Below are positions 23,601-34,971 of a DNA stretch of 64,000 bases, piece by piece. Position 1 is the stretch's first letter. Each line of letters opens with the position of its first letter. Origin of the DNA: Falciphora oryzae (lineage: Eukaryota; Ascomycota; Sordariomycetes; Magnaporthales; Magnaporthaceae); contig JNVV01000007.1 of the NCBI GenBank assembly GCA_000733355.1, positions 866,624-930,623 of the forward strand, given 5' to 3'. Below the pieces are notes generated by a model that was given only the letters and a program-made list of their open reading frames with translations, was not told where the DNA came from and ran no database searches. The position numbers were made by a program, and so were the translations under genes.

Positions 23601-24469
23601 TCCATGCCCATCGAGGTCACAGTAACAGACGTCGCGGCTGTCAGATCCATGTTGACTTTGCCGTATCTGACCGTGGGCCCGCTCTGGAACGGGAGCAGGT
23701 TGCGTAGACCCTGCGTCCAGCCGGAGGAGTTGTAGAATGTCTCCTTCCATGGTGCCACAGCTGAAGAGAGCGTTGGTCAGTTGGTTATGCGCCCCAAGAG
23801 CGAGTCGGCGCGAGGGCGCAGAGATGCAATGCCAAACCTACCATCGTGACCGTGCGTCCTGTCGAACACGAGCAGGCCGCCGTCGTGCAGAGTAGCCAGA
23901 AGCCTATTGGTATTAACTGCAACGAGCCGATGCACGTGCTTGAATCCCAACGCGGTTGGGAGAAACGGTTTTGGCGTATCGGCCGGGTTCACCGCTTCGG
24001 AAGCGGACCGCTTGCGGAAGACGTCAGACCTGAGGAGGAGCGAGTGCAGGTTGTTGGACTCGTCGAAAGCGAAGATGTTCAGCGCGTCGAGGTTTTTCGG
24101 GTCGGCGAGGGCGACGCAGTTCGGCTTCAAGGGAGAAGGAAAGTGGATGTGGACGGTAAGCGGCGCATCAGCGGCTTTTTCCTGCCTGCAGAGGTCGGCG
24201 GCCTGCAAGCTCAGGATGCGTCCGCCGTCCTGTATCCTCCACAGAAAAGCCCTGGGGCTGCTATGGTGCTGGCGGTAGAAGACGGCCGAGGCGGACGCGA
24301 GTCCCTCGACGCGGTACGCGCGCTCGTCTTCCGAAGATCGGCCATTGCTCCGGGACGAGTAGCCGCCTCCGTTGGACGATTTCAGGTGGATGTCGACGGT
24401 GGTGCTCGGCGACGGCTCGAGGTTCAGGCGGGTCTCCTTATAGAGAAAAAGCGGTTCGCGAGAATCCAT
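20661..24469 (-). CDS. NUP120: Nucleoporin NUP120/NUP160, Y-complex subunit
   Basis: Scaffold nucleoporin of the Y (Nup84/Nup107) complex at the nuclear pore. Three exons, 24469-23842, 23760-21703 and 21625-20661, give about 1216 residues, the size expected of fungal Nup120. The N-terminal half is a beta-propeller (Nup160 family), with blades visible around 'LLATLHDGGLLVFDRTHG', 'FTVCLDHRMRIWN' and 'SRLWVLWKNN'. The rest is alpha-helical solenoid, including 'GLPNYYAHIVALYERQKAYS' and 'YAWRVHHNDYKGAAAALLDR'. Intron 1 (23841-23761) joins 'THGHD' to 'AVAPWKETFYNSSGW'; intron 2 (21702-21626) joins 'AAIGM' to 'SVPMKHADRH'. I start at 24469 (MDSREPLF); the frame stays open upstream with further ATGs, so a longer N-terminus cannot be excluded. 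It is followed by RAD51 in tandem. Confidence 0.9.
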
Positions 24470-25169
24470 GGCGCGTGCAGCTCCATCAAATGGAGCCGCA
24501 AATCGTTTCGGGATGCTCGAGGCAGGCGGGCAGCGTTTGGGGCCGGCGATGGTGGTGTATAGGAAATTGGCGATAGCACTTTGAGCTCGGCGCGTCGAGT
24601 TCGCGATTTCAGCACCTGGGATCCAAAGAATTTCCAGATTGAATTGGACCTGCACCGTCTTGACGCAGCCGGGTGGGTGGGGCATGCATGTGGGGCCGTT
24701 GAGCCCAGCTCTCAAAAGCCAGGGATGCCTGAGCTCTGAAGATCCGCTCACAACCGAAATAAGAGGTCGTCGAACGGGCTTGATTTCTATGCCATCCCGC
24801 ATGCACAAACCCCCATGGAAGCTAACAGCCATACGATGGATCGCCAGAGCTGTCATTGAGCAAGAATGGATATCTGCAGCTAGCCAATTATCCGCATACC
24901 GGCGAGAAATTCGATACAGAGAGCCCTAAGATATGATTGAAGGCGACAGAAGAAAAAGCAAAATACTGCCAATACTCCTATACTCTAGATACCCCTCCCA
25001 AAACACCAGGCCAAAATGCAAACGTGTGATAATCCCCCTGGAGTGGTACCTCGTCAACCCAATCTCATCATTTGAAACCAACAGCCCAAGCTCACTGCTC
25101 AATGTACGTAAAGAAAACAAAAGCATACCGTCGTTCCATCATGCGCACACACAACACCACAGACCCAGC
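24470..25169. other. Spacer between RAD51 stop and NUP120 start
   Basis: A 0.7-kb tandem spacer containing the NUP120 promoter and RAD51 3' untranslated region. No separate gene is visible. Confidence 0.5.
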
Positions 25170-26416
25170 TTAGTCCTTGTCCTTTTCGAGATCCTTGGGC
25201 GCCGGGTCACCGATTCCGTCCTCCTGGATGGCGAACAGACAGTCGCTCTCAGGCAGGCAGGGGCTGTCGTAGATCTTTGCGATCCTCGTCTCGCCACGGC
25301 CCTTCTTCAGACTCAGCCTGGTGGTGCTGGCGTGCGCGATGATGTTGCCGCCGATGGGCTTCTTGGGGTCCGGGTTGAACATGGCCGAGGGCCCGCCGTC
25401 GACCTGGGCGACGACCTGGTTCGTGATGACGACGGCGATGCCGAACTCGTCGGCCAGGCGCTGCAGCGTGCGCATGAATTTCGCCAGGTGCGTCTGCCGG
25501 CTGCTCAGTTCGCCGCGGCCCAGGAAGTCGGTGCGGTAGAGCGAGGTGGCAGAGTCGACGACGAGCAGGCTGAAGCGCGTCTCGCACATCATGGCGGCTG
25601 CCTGGTTGAGCAGCTGCAGCTGGTGGTCCGAGTTGTAGGCGCGCGCGTACGCCACGTTGTCCAGCACCTCCTCGCCCGACAGGCCGAACCTGTTGGCCAC
25701 GGCGAGCAGCCGCACGGGGCGGAACGTGCCCTCGGTGTCGATGTACAGGCACTTCCCCTCGCCGCCGCCCATGTCGAAGGGTAGCTGGCAGGTGACGGCC
25801 AGGGTGTGACAGATCTGGGACTTGCCCGTGCGGAACTCGCCAAAGAGCTCCGTCACGGAGCCGGTCTCGACGCCGCCGGCGAGGAGAGTGTCAAGGTTCT
25901 TGGAGCCCGTCGTGATCGATATGAGCTCGCTGCGCCGCTGGTGCATCTCGGTGGCCGTGGTGAACCCCATAGGAACAAGCTTGGAGGCTATCGGACCCGG
26001 GGCGATACTGTTAGCAGCCGGGAAAGGAAATTATGTCATGGGTCGGGGCGATGCAACGAATAGCGCATACCCTCAGCCAGAATTTTGCCCGCTTTCTGCT
26101 CCGAAATTCCCTTGATCTGTTCGAGCATTCGCCTTGGTGTGTATGCCACCGACTCGACCGTGTTGTAGCCGCCATCGATGATCAATTGAATATCACGCTT
26201 TGTGATTCCTCCGACGCCCTGGGAGAAGGAACAATCTCTGATTAGCAGGCTGCGAAAAGGAGGGGCACCGATAGTAAGATATGTCGGCTTGGTGCGCAAC
26301 CATTTCCGGTCACAGCGTACCTCGAGAGCCGTGAGCGGGGTGGGCGCGCCAGGCCCGGGCATTCCGCTCTCGTCCATGTTGGCGCTCTCATCGTGTTCAT
26401 CGGACACGAGAGTCAT
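25170..26416 (-). CDS. RAD51: DNA repair recombinase RAD51
   Basis: RecA-family ATPase that forms the presynaptic filament in homologous recombination, in the nucleus. Three exons: 26416-26321, 26218-26071 and 25987-25170 (1062 nt, 353 residues), the usual Rad51 length. Residues about 33-80 form the helix-hairpin-helix region ('[20 protein letters not shown]', '[13 protein letters not shown]'). The core begins '[16 protein letters not shown]'. Walker A is 'GEFRTGKS' (about 131-138) and Walker B is 'LLVVDS'. The '[19 protein letters not shown]' ATP-cap region and '[14 protein letters not shown]' L2 region are intact. Introns of 102 and 83 nt have GTACGC and GTATGC donors, and the second has a GCTAAC branch. 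All catalytic motifs are present, so the gene looks functional. Confidence 0.96.
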
Positions 26417-26759
26417 TTTTGCGGTGGTTTCCGGATCTACGGGAAGAGGTTTTCAAGAGATAGATGCACAAAAAACGACGGTGCGGGCGTGCGATGGGAG
26501 AATAAATCGCTCTTGGGCCTCGGTTGGTGGCGAAAGGAGGTGCCTGAACTCATTGCTGTCAACGCGTGGAAAGCGCGCCGGACAGAGAGTGGCGTGGGTG
26601 CTAGGACGCCAGGTCAGGTGATGCATTGTGACCCGGCTGGTGCCTGGCCACCCCTGGATTGAAATTAATGCAGTGGTTCAGAACTACCCCGAAATATTTG
26701 CAGAACAGAGATGTGGAAACAGCCACTCAGCGAAGCTCGAGTGCATTGAATTGTGCTTT
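26417..26759. promoter_or_regulatory. RAD51 upstream region
   Basis: A 343-base stretch between the RAD51 start codon and the broken phosphotransferase-like gene, both on the minus strand. It presumably carries the RAD51 promoter. No ORF or RNA gene is supported. Confidence 0.45.
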
Positions 26760-27700
26760 CTACGAAAGTAGGGCGTCGAGGTATCGACAATCCCCGTCAC
26801 CGCTTGCGCCCCGAGTCCCAATCATCCCCGTGAAGCAGCTGTCGTATGGGGTGCCATATCTGACAAGAATTCCCGCCTTCGCGGCCTGTCTCGCAAGATG
26901 GCACTGGGCCCCTGACAAGCCCGTCGTCTCCTCCATGAACCTGTCCCAGAAGACCTGCCTCATCTCGTCGGCATCGTCGTGCCACACCCAACCGTCGCAA
27001 TTCATGCAGCCGAGCACGTTCTCCAAAGCGTAGAGCGAGAAGCCAAACGGGAGGACGCTCGTGTCGGGCCAGTCGACGACGGCCGTGATCTCGCCGCTGC
27101 TGGGGCTGACCAGAATGTTCATTTCATTGAGATCGCTATGTGTAAGCACCACGGGATAGCGCTCGTCGAGCAGCCCTGGAAGAGCGGCTTCCGCATCGGC
27201 GACTGCGGGGAGGAAGCGTCTGGGGAGGGTATTAGCGAGGTATTTGAACCTGTCGTGGTATTCAGTCCCGACCGCGGACATATCGACCAATCCCTGGTTT
27301 CGTTATGGTCGTTCCGCTTCGCCACGACTGAGCGAAAAACCTACGGGGGCAATCTTGTATTCAGCGTTGTTTTCGGGGACCAGCGACAAAAGAAAGGCGG
27401 TCAATCCAACACATATACACATCTTGCCAGGCCGTGAATAGTGTTCAGCCTCGCCTCGCGGGCGGTGAGTGAAGATTGGGTGGTGATGTACGTCTCCCCC
27501 GGAAGCTTGTCCATCTCGTATGCCATCAACTGCGAGCCCTTTGGATCGCCGACCCAGCCGAGTTCACAGCAGCCAGGCACGAAGCCCCCGTGTACTTCTT
27601 TAGCCAGCGCCATGATTTTCATGTCCAGCAAAAAACCTTACTTTCGAAACTGCTCTATCTTGCTGTCGTTCGGCCCAGCAATGACAGTGTAGCTGGACAT
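26760..27700 (-). pseudogene. Decayed APH / choline-kinase-like phosphotransferase gene
   Basis: Remnant of a fungal protein-kinase-fold phosphotransferase (aminoglycoside phosphotransferase-like family). Recognisable N-terminal text starts at the ATG at 27700 and continues with 'LAKEVHGGFVPGC' and 'AYEMDKLPGETYI'. The 3' part keeps 'VVLTHSDLNEMNILV' (the catalytic H-x-D-x-x-x-x-N loop) and 'AVVDWP' (metal-binding Asp). Three lesions are visible: an in-frame TAA at 27640-27638 (codon 21); no GT donor where the first exon should end (27423, followed by AT) although a good acceptor TAG lies at 27343-27341; and a single-base frame change between the restored 'RFFAQSW' frame and the 'HSDLN' frame (27340-27290). 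An unusual splice pattern could in theory rescue one lesion, not all. Substrate unknown. Confidence 0.65.
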
Positions 27701-28712
27701 TCCTTAGATATTAACCGGCCAGCCCTCACCGGGGTGTCTTTAGCGGGCAAACTCGTCACATTCCGCTCTAGAAGCCGCCGCCCCACCATGGGCAGGGGGG
27801 CTGTTGGTTACATCGTCGGTGTTGTGGGCAACGACAGACATGGCTAGTGCACAAGGCTAGGTAGGATTATGTTGGAGGGTGATATAAAGGCTCAAAGTAA
27901 TGCTAAGGGGTGGTTCTAATTCGACTATCTTCAAATTCCATCTACCACATAAGAATCGACATATATTCTAGGTAGACAATTATCAAGGAGTATCCAACGT
28001 TTTGTCTATTGTTGATAGTGAGGTACCAACTCATCGCGGCGCTGTCACTCGCCCCTTACGTCCTACCACTCCCTACAGCCACATAGAGCAAGTCGACCAA
28101 CAACCACATACAGCATCTTGAGGATCGACCAGCGTCCGTTACCGTCAAGTGCCCTTCATAGCTTCGCCGGACTCTTCTGTATTCATTTATTTATTGGGCT
28201 AGTTAAGACGTTCCAAGGATCGTATCATCTTTTGAACAGTTCGGCCTCCCAAAACGACCAAGTACGCCACCCGTCGTCTACCTATATAAAAGATCGAGCT
28301 AATATGGGAAGATAAATTCCCTTGGGTTTACATGAAGAGGAGCCGAACCAAAAACCAACGTTTCTTCAAACGTGCTGTATCCCCATAGTCCATTAAGCGT
28401 CGCGCCCCATGTCTTTCGGGGGTAGATTATGATCCTTCGTCAATGCGTTGTGTTTCTTCTCCTTTTCTCTTCTTCTTTTTTTTTTTTTTTTTTTTTGTTT
28501 AATAGCTGTTGGTCATCTCAATTGCTCGCGGCCACAAGGGTCCGCCAGCAATATTGGGGTTATTGCTGGCCGTAGGGGTTCTCCTGCCGCCGTGCCGACG
28601 GTCCTCGCTGGCTCCTGTTGCCGTCCTCGGCCGACCGGTCGAGGAACAGAGGGGTCGCGATGGATTCTTGAGGGTTCCCAGAGCTCCCGGCCTCGAAGCC
28701 CTGGTTAGCCCT
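27701..28712. other. Intergenic region with poly-T tract
   Basis: A 1-kb stretch with locally AT-rich segments (about 27880-28320), a TATA-like TATATAAAAG near 28284 and a T21 tract at about 28476-28496. No coding frame or RNA gene is recognised. Confidence 0.45.
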
Positions 28713-29976
28713 CTATGGCCTGCCGCTGTTGTGGCGCAGGTCTCCGGGCCCGAACGTCGGCTCCGGAATTTGTATGTGGTCCTGCGCCAGCAGCGGCAGC
28801 TGCGACTCGCTCTGGCTAGAGGGCAGGAACGAGGTCTGCGGCAGGTTCGGGGTCGATTGCCCGTACGGCCCCGTCGGCGACGCGCCCCATTCGCGCCCGG
28901 GCGAGACTGGCCCCGAGGTCGACGAAGGGGGCCGCGTGCTCGATCCGGCAGCGACTCGGCTGCTGCTCTGGGACGAATAGTGCGACAGGCTCACGGCCCG
29001 AGCTTTCTGGGCGCCCTCATACTGGTGCTCGTTGGTTGGGCTGCCGCTCGTGTGCGAATCGTTGGACGAGGCCGAGTCCCTGAGCGGCGAGCGTTGTGGC
29101 TGCTTCTGCTTCTTCTTGGGTGGCGGCGGTGGCCGTGCCTGGCCGTGCTGCTGACGGGCCTGCTGCTGGGGTGGCAGGCGCTGTTGCGGCTTCTGAGCCC
29201 CAAGGCGTTGCTGAAGTTGGGCGTCCGTTAAGGGGGTGGCTTTGGGCATATAGGTCTGCAGCGGCTGCCGACCAGCCTTACCCTCCAGCCTAGAAAGGGC
29301 GTCCTCGTTGGTTCCCTGGCTGCTTGATCGATGATGGCCTGACGGGTTGCGGTTCAAGTTGGGAGGGCCTCCAAGCAAGCCCATAGGATCATTGTGGGCA
29401 GGAGACGTCGGCTGACTAGAGCCCCCTGCGCTGTATCCGGTCGGCACGTAAGCTGTCGCATGCTCCATCTTGGTGGGAGCGTCTGCGGGCGACGGGAGCT
29501 TGTTGCCATGTGCCTGTGCCTTGGCCAGTAGCGGGTTGGCGGTAACAGCGATCGTGGTCGTCGAGGCCATGCCGGGGGCCATAGACTTCCTGGTGTTCGG
29601 GGTCGTTGGCCTGGAGATCCAAATGCCGTCCACCTCGACGCCGCCCTGGATCGCCCGCACGCCGAACGGGATATCAATCGCCCTCTTGTGGGATAGCCCC
29701 GTGCTTTGCATTTCCTGCACCCTCTGTCGCTTCTCCTCGTCCAACAGCTCCTGCTTCTTCATCAGGGTGTTGTTATAGGCAAGCTTAGTCAAGCCCAGGA
29801 TGAAAACGACGACAATGGCAGCTGCTAGCACCTGCGAGTTGAGGAAATGTTAGAGATCCCTGCGGCAGGAATAAAGATTGAAGCACATCCTAGTGGAGGT
29901 TCATGTGTTGACTTACAAAGGTCATTTGCTGCCATAGCTCCCAAGTGATGAAGAACGTGTTGCCCGAAGCTGGCAT
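28713..29976 (-). CDS. Single-TM protein of unknown function with disordered tail
   Basis: Two exons, 29976-29917 (20 codons) and 29831-28713, give 392 residues. The intron (29916-29832) has a GTAAGT donor and interrupts the codons leading into the only membrane helix: exon 1 ends 'TWELWQQMTF' and exon 2 begins 'VLAAAIVVVFILGLTKL'. The N-terminus is short, so this is a signal-anchor type protein. A Lys/Glu-rich helix ('MKKQELLDEEKRQRVQEMQ') follows the membrane, then a long low-complexity region rich in Pro, Gln and Ser with a PPPPPKKKQK run. No enzymatic motif is visible. Similar short-N, one-TM, disordered-tail proteins occur across filamentous fungi, but I know of no assigned role. Confidence 0.75.
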
Positions 29977-32900
29977 CTCGGCGATATCGTAGTCTGGCCA
30001 AAGACAGGCGGCGAGATCCAAGTCTATTTGGTCACCACAGCTAAACAGCCTGAGGGTGCCACAGCGTTTCGCAGACTCCGGGTGATTCGGGTCGGAATTA
30101 TACGTGCTGCGTGCTGAGGGACTACCAACGAGGTATATTCTTCGGCTATGCAACCATTCCCTTGAGTTCTAGTTAGTAAACGGGGGTGGTCAAGGCCGAG
30201 GAAACACGAGGGGTCAGGCACATTTGAGATATCAAAATATTTGAGCCCACTGCATGTGTCGGGTGTGATGTGGGAGAGGGCTGAGGCTGATCTCGGGCGT
30301 TGTTCTCGAACAAACCCACGCCCGGAGGGGTGTAGCAGGCAGGCGTGACTTACACGAAGATAACCCTGATATCACGTCACAGGTCTACCCAAGGGCTCCG
30401 AATCCCGGTGACACAGGCGGCAAGCTGCCGCTGAGTGAAAAGTAATACTTTTAAAAAAAAAAAAAAAAAAAAAAAGAAGTGTGCCGTCCTAGGGCGCTGG
30501 AGAAGGTAACGTCTGGCCCAGAGTGCTGTGGAAGAAAGAGGCAGGCAGACGGTGACAAAAGCGTCTGTGAGTAGCCTTGTGTACAGAGAAAACGAGAACG
30601 GGGGTGGGTGGTTGCGTTGTCGTCGGAGCGTGGAAGGGCACGCAATGCTTCACAGGCAGGGCTTTGCGTCCTCACTGTCCAACCAATATCAAGCCACGAG
30701 AAGAGAAGAGGAGCAAAATTAAATGAAGAAAGAACACGAAGAAGGAGGCTGCGGCACCGGGGACAGGGCAGGGCAAGGAGAGCGTGGAGGCAGGGTCGAA
30801 CGGGCGGGGACGGATCACGCCAGCGGGTTTTGTATAAGCCCAGACAGCCAACGGCAAGCAAGCGGACGAACCCAGCGAACGGATAGCTGCAGCGAAAGGC
30901 TTTTTCTGGCTGGAGCCGACGGCTTCACCGCGTTTTCCACCGGCACTAGGCCCGGGTTCAACCAAAGCAAACGCAAAAAGGGCGGCCTTGCAATTGGCGT
31001 CGTTTGCCATCCGTTGTCGCCGAGGTAGCGCTGGCTTGGAGGCTGTCGCCTCTGGCGCATGGGACCGGCGCACACCTCCAGTCGCCGCCACTGCAAGCCA
31101 TGGATCTGACGATCCGTCCCAGACCAATGTACCCGGTGTCCTTGGAGGGGGCCGTGGCGAGCTCACGGTTCGCTTTGGGGTTTGAAGCCATGGACAGCCA
31201 TGGACACAGCGGGCGGCGAGAGGAGGCAACCCGAGGGATAGTGTTTGGCAGCAGCAAGCAGAAGTGATGACTCCCGTCCTCGGGGACAAGGGATACCTAC
31301 GTAGATGGAACACCCGAGATCCTGTCAAGGCCCTCCCACTGGACCCGGGCAGCGCAGCCCATCTCGAGAAGTACATGCATGGCGCCCTCAATATTGGCAT
31401 ATCCCTATTAGGAAAGGGTTGGACCGGATATGAGCAGACACCCGCGTAGCCGATCTGACAGGCTCAAGCCGGCGAGGGCTGTTGCACAATGTAACCTTGC
31501 AGTTCGTAAACAGCCCGGATTTGGCCAGTCGGCCGCCGCCTCATAGTGTTGTTCACCCCGACGCGGACATGATGTATTTCCATTCCTGCACCTCGGGCAG
31601 GATATGGGGTGGCAGCCACGCTAGGCAGGCGGCCAATGGGGGCGGCGAGCATCAATGGCCCAAGAGCCACCGGGGGTCTAAGCAGCGCAAACACGTTGTT
31701 TTTCCCTCTGCGCCAGCCGGGCACGACCCTGGACCTGCATCCGAGGTGCAGCAGTGGTGCGCGCTGAGCTGGGATCAAAGGAGCCCCCCGCACGGGTCGA
31801 AGCTCGGGGCGCGGAATGCAAGGGAAACCGAACCGGTGCAGCAGAGCGACCCAGGCCGGCGACTCCTGCTGGCGCGCACGAACCCGAACATTGGCGCGGA
31901 CCCGAACGCCGTCCGTCAGCACTGTTTCCATCAGGCCACGCCCCCTTCCAGCGACGCCGCAATAAAGACAGGGAGGTGCTAATACGAAGACAGCGGGAGC
32001 GGAGGGTGCTTTGATGACAAAAGGGGCGTGGGACGAAGGGAAAAACAAAACACCAGGCCCTCCTTGGCGGCCAGGCTAAAGCAAGGCACGTCGGGCGGAG
32101 ATGCCGACGGAAGGGGCCTGGGTAGCCCGAGTCCCCGGATTGAGCTTGCACTAGTCAAGTACTTCGTATGCTTAGACGGCATTTGGAGACACCCAGGCCA
32201 GGCTGCGCCAAGGGCGGAAGACCAGCGGGCCAGGGAGCAAACACGGGGAGGCTCGAGATCGACGGTCGGGTATCTGATCGCTTCTCCGTGTTGGTGCATT
32301 TGCATCGTTCAACCGAACCCAGGCAAACAATCATGATGCAGCTTACTTGCAGTTGCAAAGGGAGAAGGCATTGCAGAAATGTCGAGACGAATGCACATTG
32401 AAATTGCAGCAGTCCGGGGAAGGAAAACGGGAAGATGCAGCTGCACTTTCTCGTGCTTTTCTTTCCCACTTCGGTTCGTCTGCTGACTCGTGAAAATCAC
32501 CAGTCTACCTAGACATCACCGAACAGTGCTAACATCACCCCTGAAGCTTCTAGGGCGGGGAACCGTCTGGTCTTCTCCCACGAGACCGTCGATTGCACAC
32601 ATCGTGAAATAGCTGAGCCGAGCTGAGCATCGAGCGGAATCTTTTTCTCACCGACGTCGTTCGATTCCCGCGTCCCGTAATTTGGAAGACTTGGAAGCCG
32701 GGCGAGACGGCGTGCAAGCCACCCGTTGTCACCGTCACCCATTGCCATCATGGGCTCGGCGATACCAGCGGCACCCCCAGCCGAGATCGAGAGAAAAACA
32801 CGAGATACTTGCATGGAGTTTAAAAGGTTTAAAACTCAAATAGATCGATCTTATGGCGCCCTGTCCCGCCTAACCTGCGCGCGTAGGCACGCATCTCGGT

Positions 32901-33516
32901 TGTGAGTTGTCGATACCTGCCCTCGCAAGACGGGAAACCCAGGCCCTTTGCCCTTTCCCTTTGGAAGCGGGATAGTAGGGATTTTGCTTCAGCCCCTTTC
33001 CAGGGCAATCCCCTGTTTCCAGCCGTAGCTGTGCCAGAAATCTTGGCAGAGGGCGACGAATCGCGACAGCTCGCGTCAATTGAGATCAAGATCTTGCCTC
33101 AGCTGGTGGGCCCCTACCAACATCATCCACCACCAGCTCCCCGCCCAGGGCATTGGTCACAGCGCATCTCCCTACCTCCTGGCTGTTCAGTACCAACGTC
33201 TACTACAAGCGAATCTCAAAGAAGGACGCGGAAGTTGCAATCGGGCGATCTACCTAGGGGCGTGGAATAGACGGTTCCGCTGGCGGCAACCCAACAAGCG
33301 ACTGTCTCCTCCTCGGGACGCTATCGCGGAGCAGCGCGCTTGGTAGTCGGCGCCACGGCAGCCTCGCTCACCACCACCCTGTCTCCCACCGCCACTTCTG
33401 CGCAGAGAAACTCAGAGCCGGGTCCAGGCCTAGACTCCAAAGCTAGGGAGACTCGGAGCCAGAGGTCTAGGCCCAAAAGGCTGCTGCCGGAACACAAGAG
33501 AACTACAGAACTGAAA
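29977..33516. other. 3.5-kb gene-free divergent region
   Basis: Lies between the start codons of the single-TM protein (minus) and the PI-PLC-like gene (plus). The longest open frames lack ATG starts or coding character. An A23 tract sits at about 30453-30475. The region could hold long leaders, distal promoter elements or non-coding transcripts, and nothing specific can be named. Confidence 0.45.
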
Positions 33517-34971
33517 ATGGTAACTCTGACGATACGCAACCTGACCACGACCCCGCTCGAGCTGAGGCGCATCGAGCGCTTCCGGGGCGACCCGGTGCCG
33601 GGAGAGGGGATCAAGAGGGTCACGAGCAAGATCACGAGTATCTTCAACGCCTCGCACGTGCCCGATGTCTGCGGTGTCAACCTCAAGTCCGGGACGGGCT
33701 GGGTGCGGGCCCAGGAGTTTTACGAGGGCGCCAGCCACGTGCTCGTCGCGCCCTTCGAGGCGAGGGCCACCAGCATCCGCGCCGCTGACACGGACGGGCG
33801 CGAGGTCGCGCGCGTCTTCTTCCGCCAGCCGGGCACCGAGAACCGCTGGTCCGTCGACTGCCCGGGCCCCTCGCGCCGCAGCCTGGTGATGCGCCGCGAG
33901 GCCGGCGACGAGTCGAGCCCGGCCGAGTTCACCGTCATCTACGCCATGGAGCACGGCCACCTGACCGTCCTCAGCAGCGGCGGCCTGGCGCATTGGATGC
34001 GCGAGCTGCGCGACGAGTTCCCGCTGTCCATGCTCTCCATCCCCGGCACCCACAACAGCCCGACCTGCTACAAGGCGCTGCCCAGCGTGCGCTGCCAGGC
34101 CGTCGGCGTCCGCGAGCAGCTCGACAACGGCGTCCGCTACCTCGACGTCCGCGTCAGCTGCTCGTCCGACTCGGACGACCTCACCCTCGTCCACGCCGCC
34201 TTCCCCGTCTCGCTCACGGGGTCTAAATACCTGCACGACCTGCTGGCGGAGTGCTACGCCTTCCTGGACGAGAACCCGCGCGAGGTCCTCATCATGAGCC
34301 TCAAGCGCGAGGGGACAGGCAAGGGCACCGACGGCGACATGTCGCGCTACCTGTCGGACCGCTACTGCGGCCGCGACGACGCGCGCCGCTGGTTCACCGA
34401 CAGCCGCATCCCCACGCTGGGCGAGGCCCGCGGCCGCATCGTGCTGGTGCGCCGCTTCTGGATCGACGACTCGCTCAAGGGCCACAACGACGGCCGCGGC
34501 TTCGCCATCGACGGCGAGCACTGGCCCGACAACTGCGACGACGGCACCGTCGGCAGTGGCCTTATCCGCGTCCAGGACTTTTACGAGATCGACCAGAGCA
34601 CAAACATCGAGAAGAAGACGGAGCTCGCCCGCGCCCAGCTGGAGCGCGCTTGCGAGCAGCGCGGTCACTACCACGGCATGCCCGACGCCCCCGAGCAGCT
34701 GCCCGGCCCCAACCCCCTCTTCGTCAACTTCCTGACCGCCAGCAACTTCTTCAGCGCCAGCTGCTGGCCCGAGAAGATCGCTGCCAAGGTGAACCCGGCC
34801 ATTATCGAGTACCTGTGCATGAGGCACGGCGACCATGGCAAGGGCCCCAACCAGCTGGCCGTTGGAGACTCGGCAACGGGCATTGTCGTCACTGACTGGG
34901 TTGGCAAGGACGGCGACTGGGACTTGATCCGCGCAATTGTAGGCTGGAACGCTCGACTGCAGCTGAAATAG
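33517..34971 (+). CDS. PI-specific phospholipase C X-domain-like protein
   Basis: A single exon of 484 residues. The catalytic TIM-barrel half begins near residue 165: 'FPLSMLSIPGTHNSPTC' carries the first catalytic His (about H179), 'GVRYLDVRV' follows, and 'LTLVHAAFPV' carries the second (about H226), then 'FLDENPREVLIMSLKRE'. This is the small, EF-hand-free architecture of bacterial PI-PLCs and their fungal counterparts, which cleave phosphatidylinositol or GPI anchors. The first 160 residues form a separate beta-rich domain ('TIRNLTTTPLELRRIERF') without a signal peptide, so a cytosolic location is implied. I chose the ATG at 33517 (context GAAAATGG); the frame is open further upstream but without an ATG. 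No intron is seen, unlike most neighbours. Substrate is inferred. Confidence 0.85.
   Translation: MVTLTIRNLTTTPLELRRIERFRGDPVPGEGIKRVTSKITSIFNASHVPDVCGVNLKSGTGWVRAQEFYEGASHVLVAPFEARATSIRAADTDGREVARVFFRQPGTENRWSVDCPGPSRRSLVMRREAGDESSPAEFTVIYAMEHGHLTVLSSGGLAHWMRELRDEFPLSMLSIPGTHNSPTCYKALPSVRCQAVGVREQLDNGVRYLDVRVSCSSDSDDLTLVHAAFPVSLTGSKYLHDLLAECYAFLDENPREVLIMSLKREGTGKGTDGDMSRYLSDRYCGRDDARRWFTDSRIPTLGEARGRIVLVRRFWIDDSLKGHNDGRGFAIDGEHWPDNCDDGTVGSGLIRVQDFYEIDQSTNIEKKTELARAQLERACEQRGHYHGMPDAPEQLPGPNPLFVNFLTASNFFSASCWPEKIAAKVNPAIIEYLCMRHGDHGKGPNQLAVGDSATGIVVTDWVGKDGDWDLIRAIVGWNARLQLK

Noticed and set aside
24470..24856. Upstream in-frame ATGs extending NUP120
   Set aside because: The extension has no propeller-like or conserved sequence and passes through probable promoter; MDSREPLF at 24469 fits better as the start.
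30672..31400. 242-codon minus-strand frame upstream of the single-TM protein
   Set aside because: Composition is random-like and it is not linked by convincing splice sites to the downstream gene.
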